Source: Prosopocoilus inquinatus (taxonomy: Eukaryota; Arthropoda; Insecta; Coleoptera; Lucanidae). From it: a DNA stretch of 64,000 nt. The notes below the pieces were generated by a model. That model made no database searches and was not told the DNA's origin. It was given only the letters and a program-made list of their open reading frames with translations. The DNA lies in the NCBI GenBank assembly GCA_036172665.1, contig CM069871.1, positions 62,866,713 through 62,930,712 on the forward strand, read 5' to 3'. This document shows, in pieces, positions 11,751 to 20,800 of this stretch (positions within the stretch are counted from its first letter, which is position 1; each line of letters begins with the position of its first letter). A program made the position numbers and the translations under genes.

Positions 11751-13491
11751 TTGGAGTTAGGAAGACGCGGTTTTCACTGCTGCGTAGCATTCGGCCAGCT
11801 GCATAATACAGATGCAGTTTCGACCTTCACACTCGATTGGAAAAGAAGTTTTCGCTTTGGAAAAATTGCTGTTTGTGGGGGAATTAAGCGTTTCCCTCTC
11901 AGGGGAATGACGTTCTCCACTGGTCATCCAACGGAGGAAACAGCATCGTTCCATCTCTCTCCGTCTCTGAGGAATAGCGATTTTTCTGAAAGAAATTGGC
12001 GGAGGCGCCGGGTATGAATTTAAACAAGCATTATCTCCGGAACGGTTGGAGTTAGGAAGACGCGGTTTTCACTGCTGCGTAGCATTCGACGAGCTGCATA
12101 ATACAGATGCAGTTTCGACCTTCACACTCGATTGGAAAAGAAGTTTTCGCTTTGGAAAAATTGCTGTTTGTGGGGAAATTAAACGTTTCCCTCTCAGGGG
12201 AATGACGTTCTCCACTGGTCATCCAACGGAGAAAACAGCATCGTTCCATCTCTCTCCGTCTCTGAGTAATCGCGATTTTTCTGAAAAAAATTGGCGGAGG
12301 CGCCGGGTATGAAATTAAACAAGCAATATCTCCGGAACGGTTGGAGTTGGGAAGATGCGGTTTTCACTGCTGCGTAGCATTCGGCCAGCTGCATAATACA
12401 GATGCAGTTTCGACCTTCACACTCGATTGGAAAAGAAGTTTTCGCTTTGGAAAAATTGCTGTTTGTGGGGGAATTAAACGTTTCCCTCTCAGGGGAATGA
12501 CGTTCTCCACTGGTCATCCAACGGAGGAAACAGCATCGTTCCATCTCTCTCCGTCTCTGAGTAATCGCGATTTTTCTGAAAAAAATTGGCGGAGGCGCCG
12601 GGTATGAAATTAAACAAGCAATATCTCCGGAACGGTTGGAGTTAGGAAGACGCGGTTTTCACTGCTGCGTAGCATTCGGCAAGCTGCATAATACAGATGC
12701 AGTTTCGACCTTCACACTCGATTGGAAAAGAAGTTTTCGCTTTGGAAAAGTTGCTGTTTGTGGGGGAATTAAACGTTTCCCTCTCAGGGGAATGACGTTC
12801 TCCACTGGTCATCCAACGGAGAAAACAGCATCGTTCCATCTCTCTCCGTCTCTGAGTAATCGCGATTTTTCTGAAAGAAATTGGCGGAGGCGCCGGGTAT
12901 GAATTTAAACAAGCATTATCTCCGAAACGGTTGGAGTTAGGAAGATGCGGTTTTCACTGCTGCGTAGCATTCGGCCAGCTGCATAATACAGATGCAGTTT
13001 CGACCTTCACACTCGATTGGAAAAGAAGTTTTCGCTTTGGAAAAATTGCTGTTTGTGGGGGAATTAAGCGTTTCCCTCTCAGGGGAATGACGTTCTCCAC
13101 TGGTCATCCAACGGAGAAAACAGCATCGTTCCATCTCTCTCCGTCTCTGAGTAATCGCGATTTCTCTGAAAGAAATTGGCGGAGGCGCCGGGTATGAATT
13201 TAAACAAGCATTATCTCCGGAACGGTTGGAGTTAGGAAGATGCGGTTTTCACTGCTGCGTAGCATTCGGCCAGCTGCATAATACAGATGCAGTTTCGACC
13301 TTCACACTCGATAGGAAAAGAAGTTTTCGCTTTGGATAAATTGCTGTTTGTGGGGGAATTAAACGTTTCCCTCTCAGGAGAATGACGTTCTCCACTGGTC
13401 ATCCAACGGAGAAAACAGCATCGTTCTATCTCTCTCTGTCTATGAATAATCGCGATTTTACTGAAAGAAATTGGCGGAGGCGCCGAGTATG

Positions 13492-13521
13492 AATTTAAAC
13501 AAGATATTGCTTGTTTAAATT
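13492..13521. other. Perfect 12-bp inverted repeat with 6-nt loop at the cassette left junction
   Basis: AATTTAAACAAG, then ATATTG, then CTTGTTTAAATT. The right 18 nt are the exact reverse complement of AATTTAAACAAGCAATAT, the monomer's own sequence at this place. The same structure is present at all nine cassettes (arms begin at 13492, 14008, 18004, 30325, 44124, 48180, 53416, 59811 and 60327). It looks like the scar of a fold-back or template-switch event; a functional hairpin cannot be excluded. Confidence 0.9.
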
Positions 13522-13787
13522 TTTGCACGAACACTCGCATGAGCACTCGCACGAACATTCGCACGAGCACTCGCACGAGCACTCTTACGAGCATTTGCAC
13601 GAGAACTCGCACGAGCACTCACACGAACATTCGCACGAGCACTTGCACGAACATTCTCACGAGCACTTGCACGAACACCCGCGCGAGCAATCGCACGAGC
13701 ACTCGCATGAGCACTCGCACGAGCAATCGCATGAACATTCGCACGAGCACTCGCACGAGCACGAGCACTGGCACAAACATTCGCACG
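13504..13787. repeat. Minisatellite cassette 1 (22 x 12 bp), first of an adjacent pair
   Basis: The monomer runs normally to AATTTAAACAAG (13492-13503). It then switches to ATATTGCTTGTTTAAATT (13504-13521), the exact reverse complement of monomer sequence AATTTAAACAAGCAATAT, so 13492-13521 is a 12-bp stem with a 6-nt loop. From about 13525 a 12-bp repeat, consensus GCACGAGCACTC with GCACGAACATTC variants, runs 22 times and rejoins the monomer at AGCTGCATAATAC (13788). The cassette replaces 63 bp of monomer, enlarging the unit to 516 bp. Compared with other 22-copy cassettes it has private changes (CATTTGCACG, CGCGCGAGCAATC) shared only with the cassette at 59823. Confidence 0.93.
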
Positions 13788-14019
13788 AGCTGCATAATAC
13801 AGATGCAGTTTCGCTCTTCACACTCGATAGGAAAAGAAGTTTTCGCTTTGGAAAAATTGCTGTTTGTGGGGGAATTAAACGTTTCCCTCTCAGGAGAATG
13901 ACGTTCTCCACTGGTCATCCAACGGAGAAAACAGCATCGTTCTATCTCTCTCTGTCTATGAATAATCGCGATTTTACTGAAAGAAATTGGCGGATGCGCC
14001 GGGTATGAATTTAAACAAG
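13788..14019. repeat. Remainder of cassette-bearing monomer 1
   Basis: This is normal monomer sequence from AGCTGCATAATAC to AATTTAAACAAG. It carries the cassette-linked haplotype: GCTCTTCACACTCGATAGG downstream of the cassette, and CTGTCTATGAATAATCGCG with ATTTTACTG before the next cassette. GGATGCGCC replaces GGAGGCGCC near 13993. Confidence 0.85.
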
Positions 14020-14243
14020 ATATTGCTTGTTTAAATTTTTGCACGAACACTCGCATGAGCACTCGCACGAACATTCGCACGAGCACTCGCACGAGCACTC
14101 TTACGAGCATTCGCACGAGAACTCGCACGAGCACTCACACGAACATTCGCACGAGCACTTGCACGAACATTCTCACGAGCACTTGCACGAACACCCGCAC
14201 GAGCACTCGCACGAGCACGAGCACTGGCACAAACATTCGCACG
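14020..14243. repeat. Minisatellite cassette 2 (17 x 12 bp), contracted
   Basis: It has the same left hairpin junction and the same right junction as cassette 1, but is 60 bp (five 12-bp copies) shorter; the missing block lies after the GAACACCCGCACGAGC region. It follows cassette 1 after only one partial monomer, so this is a tandem duplication of a whole cassette unit followed by contraction in one copy. The downstream monomer has ATATAGATGCATTTTCGC instead of ATACAGATGCAGTTTCGC, a change shared with the cassettes at 44136 and 60339. Confidence 0.92.
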
Positions 14244-14492
14244 AGCTGCATAATATAGATGCATTTTCGCTCTTCACACTCGATAGGAAAAGAAGTTTTC
14301 GCTTTGGAAAAATTGCTGTTTGTGGGGGAATTAAACGTTTCCCTCTCAGGAGAATGACGTTCTCCACTGGTCATCCAGCGGAGAAAACAGCATCGTTCCA
14401 TCTCTCTCCGTCTCTGAGTAATCGCGATTTTTCTGAAAAAAATTGGCGGAGGCGCCGGGTATGAATTTAAACAAGCATTATCTCCGGAACGG

Positions 14493-16206
14493 TTGGAGTT
14501 AGGAAGACGCGGTTTTCACTGCTGCGTAGCATTCGACGAGCTGCATAATACAGATGCAGTTTCGACCTTCACACTCGATTGGAAAAGAAGTTTTCGCTTT
14601 GGAAAAATTGCTGTTTGTGGGGAAATTAAACGTTTCCCTCTCAGGGGAATGACGTTCTCCACTGGTCATCCAACGGAGAAAACAGCATCGTTCCATCTCT
14701 CTCCGTCTCTGAGTAATCGCGATTTTTCTGAAAAAAATTGGCGGAGGCGCCGGGTATGAAATTAAACAAGCAATATCTCCGGAACGGTTGGAGTTGGGAA
14801 GATGCGGTTTTCACTGCTGCGTAGCATTCGGCCAGCTGCATAATACAGATGCAGTTTCGACCTTCACACTCGATTGGAAATGAAGTTTTCGCTTTGGAAA
14901 AATTGCTGTTTGTGGGGGAATTAAACGTTTCCCTCTCAGGGGAATGACGTTCTCCACTGGTCATCCAACGGAGGAAACAGCATCGTTCCATCTCTCTCCG
15001 TCTCTGAGTAATCGCGATTTTTCTGAAAAAAATTGGCGGAGGCGCCGGGTATGAAATTAAACAAGCAATATCTCCGGAACGGTTGGAGTTAGGAAGATTC
15101 GGTTTTCACTGCTGCGTAGCATTCGGCCAGCTGCATAATACAGATGCAGTTTCGACCTTCACACTCGATTGGAAAAGAAGTTTTCGCTTTGGAAAAGTTG
15201 CTGTTTGTGGGGGAATTAAACGTTTCCCTCTCAGGGGAATGACGTTCTCCACTGGTCATCCAACGGAGAAAACAGCATCGTTTCATCTCTCTCCGTCTCT
15301 GAGTAATCGCGATTTTTCTGAAAAAAATTGGCGGAGGCGCCGGGTATGAATTTAAACAAGCAATATCTCCGGAACGGTTGGAATTAGGAAGATGCGGTTT
15401 TCACTGCTGCGTAGCATTCGGCCAGCTGCATAATACAGATGCAGTTTCGACCTTCACACTCGATTGGAAAAGAAGTTTTCGCTTTGGAAAAATTGCTGTT
15501 TGTGGGGGAATTAAACGTTTCCCTCTCAGGAGAATGACGTTCTCCACTGGTCATCCAACGGAGAAAACAGCATCGTTTCATCTCTCTCCGTCTCTGAGTA
15601 ATCGCGATTTTTCTGAAAAAAATTGGCGGAGGCGCCGGGTATGAATTTAAACAAGCAATATCTCCGGAACGGTTGGAGTTAGGAAGATGCGGTTTTCACT
15701 GCTGCGTAGCATTCGGCCAGCTGCATAATACAGATGTAGTTTCGACCTTCACACTCGATTGGAAAAGAAGTTCTCGCTTTGGAAAAATTGCTGTTTGTGG
15801 GAGAATTAAACCTTTTCCTCTCAGGGGAATGACGTTCTCCACTGGTCATCCAACGGAGAAAACAGCATGGTTCTATCTCTCTCCGTCTCTGGGTAATCGT
15901 GAGTTTTCTGAAAAAGATTGGCGGAGTCGCCTGGTATGAATTTAAACAAGCAATATCTCCGGAACGGTTGGAGTTGGGAAGATGCGGTTTTCACTGCTGC
16001 GTAGCATTCGGCAAGCTGCATAATACAGATGCAGTTTCGACCTTCACACTCGATTGGAAAAGAAGTTTTCGCTTTGGAAAAATTGCTGTTTGTGGGGGAA
16101 TTAAACGTTTCCCTCTCAGGGGAATGACGTTCTCCACTGGTCATCCAACGGAGGAAACAGCATCGTTCCATCTCTCTCCGTCTCTGAGTAATCGCGATTT
16201 TTCTGA
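14493..16206. repeat. Continuation of block A after a five-monomer gap (partner 62287-64000)
   Basis: The offset changes from 46319 to 47794, a difference of 1475 bp or exactly five monomers. Shared rare variants include CATTCGACGAGC, GTGGGGAAATT, GTTGGGAAG, GGAAATGAAG and the divergent monomer 15673. The match runs to the window end, so its true length is unknown. Confidence 0.85.
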
Positions 16207-17070
16207 AAAAAATTGGCGGAGGCGCCGGGTATGAAATTAAACAAGCAATATCTCCGGAACGGTTGGAGTTAGGAAGATGCGGTTTTCACTGCTGCGTAGC
16301 ATTCGGCCAGCTGCATAATACAGATGCAGTTTCGACCTTCACACTCGATTGGAAAAGAAGTTTTCGCTTTGGAAAAGTTGCTGTTTGTGGGGGAATTAAA
16401 CGTTTCCCTCTCAGGGGAATGACGTTCTCCACTGGTCATCCAACGGAGAAAACAGCATCGTTTCATCTCTCTCCGTCTCTGAGTAATCGCGATTTTTCTG
16501 AAAAAAATTGGCGGAGGCGCCGGGTATGAATTTAAACAAGCAATATCTCCGGAACGGTTGGAATTAGGAAGATGCGGTTTTCACTGCTGCGTAGCATTCG
16601 GCCAGCTGCATAATACAGATGCAGTTTCGACCTTCACACTCGATTGGAAAAGAAGTTTTCGCTTTGGAAAAATTGCTGTTTGTGGGGGAATTAAACGTTT
16701 CCCTCTCAGGAGAATGACGTTCTCCACTGGTCATCCAACGGAGAAAACAGCATCGTTTCATCTCTCTCCGTCTCTGAGTAATCGCGATTTTTCTGAAAAA
16801 AATTGGCGGAGGCGCCGGGTATGAATTTAAACAAGCAATATCTCCGGAACGGTTGGAGTTAGGAAGATGCGGTTTTCACTGCTGCGTAGCATTCGGCCAG
16901 CTGCATAATACAGATGTAGTTTCGACCTTCACACTCGATTGGAAAAGAAGTTCTCGCTTTGGAAAAATTGCTGTTTGTGGGAGAATTAAACCTTTTCCTC
17001 TCAGGGGAATGACGTTCTCCACTGGTCATCCAACGGAGAAAACAGCATGGTTCTATCTCTCTCCGTCTCT
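15083..17070. repeat. Four-monomer tandem duplication (1180-bp period)
   Basis: Monomers 15083, 15378 and 15673 recur as 16263, 16558 and 16853. They share the rare GTTGGAATTAGG start (15378/16558) and the divergent haplotype ATGTAGTTTCGACC with GTTCTCGC and AAACCTTTTCC (15673/16853). The copies separate inside the divergent monomer, at CGTGAGTTTTC against CGCGATTTTTC. Confidence 0.83.
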
Positions 17071-17879
17071 GGGTAATCGCGATTTTTCTGAAAAAAATTG
17101 GCGGAGGCGCCGGGTATGAAATTAAACAAGCAATATCTCCGGAACGGTTGGAGTTAGGAAGATGCGGTTTTCACGGCTGCGTAGCATTCGGCCAGCTGCA
17201 TAATACAGATGCAGTTTCGACCTTCACACTCGATTGGAAAGGAAGTTTTCGAGTTGGAAAAATTGCTGTTTGTGGGGGAATTAAACGTTTCCCTCTCAGG
17301 GGAATGACGTTCTCCACTGGTCATCCAACGGAGGAAACAGCATCGTTCCATCTCTCTCCGTCTCTGAGTAATAGCGATTTTTCTGAAAGAAATTGGCGGA
17401 GGCGCCGGGTATGAATTTAAACAAGCATTATCTCCGGAACGGTTGGAGTTAGGAAGACGCGGTTTTCACTGCTGCGTAGCATTCGGCCAGCTGCATAATA
17501 CAGATGCAGTTTCGACCTTCACACTCGATAGGAAAAGAAGTTTTCGCTTTGGATAAATTGCTGTTTGTGGGGGAATTAAACGTTTCCCTCTCAGGAGAAT
17601 GACGTTCTCCACTGGTCATCCAACGGAGGAAACAGCATCGTTCCATCTCTCTCCGTCTCTGAGTAATAGCGATTTTTCTGAAAGAAATTGGCGGAGGCGC
17701 CGGGTATGAATTTAAACAAGCAATATCTCCGGAACGGTTGGAGTTAGGAAGATGCGGTTTTCACTGCTGCGTAGCATTCGGCCAGCTGCATGATACGGAT
17801 GCAGTTTCGATCTTCACACTCGATTGGAAAAGAAGTTTTCGCTTTGGAAAAATTGCTGTTTGTGGGGGAATTAAACGTT

Positions 17880-20800
17880 TCCCTCTCAGGAGAATGACGT
17901 TCTCCACTGGTCATCCAACGGAGAAAACAGCATCGTTCTATCTCTCTCTGTCTATGAATAATCGCGATTTTACTGAAAGAAATTGGCGGAGGCGCCGGGT
18001 ATGAATTTAAACAAGATATTGCTTGTTTAAATTTTTGCACGAACACTCGCATGAGCACTCGCACGAACATTCGCACGAGCACTCGCACGAGCACTCTTAC
18101 GAGCATTCGCACGAGAACTCGCACGAGCACTCACACGAACATTCGCACGAGCACTTGCACGAACATTCGCACGAGCACTTGCACGAACACCCGCACGAGC
18201 ACTCGCACGAGCACTCGCATGAGCACTCGCACGAGCAATCGCATGAACATTCGCACGAGCACTCGCACGAGCACGAGCACTGGCACAAACATTCGCACGA
18301 GCTGCATAATACAGATGCAGTTTCGCTCTTCACACTCGATAGGAAAAGAAGTTTTCGCTTTGGAAAAATTGCTGTTTGTGGGGGAATTAAACGTTTCCCT
18401 CTCAGGAGAATGACGTTCTCCACTGGTCATCCAGCGGAGAAAACAGCATCGTTCCATCTCTCTCCGTCTCTGAGTAATCGCGATTTTTCTGAAAAAAATT
18501 GGCGGAGGCGCCGGGTATGAAATTAAACAAGCAATATCTCCGGAACGGTTGGAGTTAGGAAGATGCGGTTTTCACTGCTGCGTAGCATTCGGCCAGCTGC
18601 ATAATACAGATGCAGTTTCGACCTTCACACTCGATTGGAAAAGAAGTTTTCGCTTTGGAAAAATTGCTGTTTGTGGGGGAATTAAACGTTTCCCTCTCAG
18701 GGGAATGACGTTCTCCACTGGTCATCCAACGGAGGAAACAGCATCGTTCCATCTCTCTCCGTCTCTGAGTAATCGCGATTTTTCTGAAAAAAATTGGCGG
18801 AGGCGCCGGGTATGAAATTAAACAAGCATTATCTCCGGAACGGTTGGAGTTAGGAAGATGCGGTTTTCAATGCTGCGTAGCATTCGGCCAGCTGCATAAT
18901 ACAGATGCAGTTTCGACCTTCACATTCGATTGGAAAAGAAGTTTTCGCTTTGGAAAAATTGCTGTTTGTGGGGGAATTAAACGTTTCCCTCTCAGGGGAA
19001 TGACGTTCTCCACTGGTCATCCAACGGAGGAAACAGCATCGTTCCATCTCTCTCCGTCTCTGAGTAATCGCTATTTTTCTGAAAAAAATTGGCGGAGGCG
19101 CCGGGTATGAAATTAAACAAGCAATATCTTCGGAACGGTTGGAGTTAGGAAGATGCGGTTTTCACTGCTGCGTAGCATTCGGCCAGCTGCATAATACAGA
19201 TGCAGTTTCGACCTTCACACTCGATTGGAAAAGAAGTTTTCGCTTTGGAAAAATTGCTGTTTGTGGGGGAATTAAACGTTTCCCTCTCAGGGGAATGACG
19301 TTCTCCACTGGTCATCCAACGGAGGAAACAGCATCGTTCCATCTCTCTCCGTCTCTGAGTAATAGCGATTTTTCTGAAAGAAATTGGCGGAGGCGCCGGG
19401 TATGAATTTAAACAAGCATTATCTCCGGAACGGTTGGAGTTAGGAAGATGCGGTTTTCACTGCTGCGTAGCATTCGGCCAGCTGCATAATACAGATGCAG
19501 TTTCGACCTTCACACTCGATTGGAAAAGAAGTTTTCGCTTTGGAAAAATTGCTGTTTGTGGGGGAATTAAACGTTTCCCTCTCACGGGAATGACGTTCTC
19601 CACTGGTCATCCAACGGAGAAAACAGCATCGTTCTATCTCTCTCCGTCTCTGAGTTATCCCGATTTTTCTGAAGGAAATTGGCGGAGGCGCCGGGTATGA
19701 ATTTAAACAAGCATTATCTCCGGAACGGTTGGAGTTAGGAAGATGCGGTTTTCACTGCTGCGTAGCATTCGGCAAGCTGCATAATACAGATGCAGTTTCG
19801 ACCTTCACACTCGATTGGAAAAGAAGTTTTCGCTTTGGAAAAATTGCTGTTTGTGGGGGAATTAAACCTTTTCCTCTCAGGGGAATGACGTTCTCCACTG
19901 GTCATCCAACGGAGAAAACAGCATGGTTCTATCTCTCTCCGTCTCTGGGTAATCGTGAGTTTTCTGAAAAAGATTGGCGGAGGCGCCGGGTATGAATTTA
20001 AACAAGCATTATCTCCGGAACGGTTGGAGTTAGGAAGACGCGGTTTTCACTGCTGCGTAGCATTCGGCCAGCTGCATAATACAGATGCAGTTTCGACCTT
20101 CACACTCGATTGGAAAAGAAGTTTTCGCTTTGGAAAAATTGCTGTTTGTGGAGGAATTAAACGTTTCCCTCTCAGGGGAATGACGTTCTCCACTGGTCAT
20201 CCAACGGAGGAAACAGCATCGTTCCATCTCTCTCCGTCTCTGAGTAATCGCGATTTTTCTGAAAAAAATTGGCGGAGGCGCCGGGTATGAAATTAAACAA
20301 GCAATATCTCCGGAACGGTTGGAGTTAGGAAGATGCGGTTTTCACTGCTGCGTAGCATTCGGCCAGCTGCATAATACAGATGCAGTTTCGACCTTCACAC
20401 TCGATTGGAAAGGAAGTTTTCGCTTTGGAAAAATTGCTGTTTGTGGGGGAATTAAACGTTTCCCTCTCAGGGGAATGACGTTCTCCACTGGTCATCCAAC
20501 GGAGGAAACAGCATCGTTCCATCTCTCTCCGTCTCTGAGTAATCGCGATTTTTCTGAAAAAAATTGGCGGAGGCGCCGGGTATGAAATTAAACAAGCAAT
20601 ATCTCCGGAACGGTTGGAGTTAGGAAGATGCGGTTTTCACTGCTGCGTAGCATTCGGCCAGCTGCATAATACAGATGCAGTTTCGACCTTCACACTCGAT
20701 TGGAAAAGAAGTTTTCGCTTTGGAAAAATTGCTGTTTGTGGGGGAATTAAACGTTTCCCTCTCAGGGGAATGACGTTCTCCACTGGTCATCCAACGGAGG

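Larger units (their letters stand above)
1..13503. repeat. Canonical monomer segment 1
   Basis: About 46 monomers without a cassette; the first (1-240) is partial. It includes G6-type 296-bp monomers at 2896 and 9389, extra-T 296-bp monomers at 4077, 7618 and 9685, and monomers with an in-frame TAG (GGCTAGCTG) at 8209 and 11161. The last monomer (13226) carries the variant 3' end (CTGTCTATGAATAATCGCGATTTTACTG) seen only just upstream of cassettes. I see no gene here. Confidence 0.93.
7618..14463. repeat. Long duplication block A, first copy (partner 53937-60782)
   Basis: Monomer-by-monomer comparison at an offset of 46319 bp gives the same order of rare variants: the extra-T monomers, the G6 monomer, CTTGCTGTTTGTGGGGTAAT, the TAG monomers, GGAATAGCG, GTTGGGAAG, CTCCGAAACGG, GATTTCTCTG and the cassette pair. 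By eye I noticed only two differences in about 6.8 kb: A at 7635 against C at 53954, and T at 11050 against A at 57369. The block ends where 14464 continues ATTTAAACAAGCATT while 60783 continues AATTAAACAAGCAAT. Confidence 0.88.
14244..18015. repeat. Canonical monomer segment 2
   Basis: About 12 monomers plus the tail of cassette unit 2. Monomers 15083, 15378 and 15673 recur as 16263, 16558 and 16853 (1180 bp apart). Monomer 14788 has an in-frame TGA (GGAAATGAAG). The stretch 17203 to about 17890 repeats the first 690 bp of the window. The final monomer (17738) is a hybrid: its first half has the CATGATACGG / CGATCTTCAC haplotype of monomer 536 and its second half has the cassette-linked haplotype. 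No gene seen. Confidence 0.92.

Noticed and set aside
12194..12544. 116-codon - frame (also at 14641, 15821, 58513, 62435 and 63615)
   Set aside because: It is a by-product of the single change GTTAGG to GTTGGG, which removes a stop on the - strand in those monomers. The copies lie inside duplications, so they are not independent evidence.
13504..13787. Cassette as a transposable element insertion
   Set aside because: There is no target-site duplication, no terminal inverted repeats around the whole cassette and no transposase or reverse-transcriptase signal. It replaces 63 bp of monomer, and its left edge is made of inverted monomer sequence.
13504..14243. CRISPR array
   Set aside because: The 12-bp copies are directly tandem with no unique spacers, the surrounding repeats are 295 bp, and there are no cas genes.
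18023..18299. Histidine-rich metal-binding protein
   Set aside because: The His-Glu-His-Ser pattern follows directly from a 12-bp DNA repeat. It lacks an ATG start and a recognisable gene structure, so a binding role would be guesswork.
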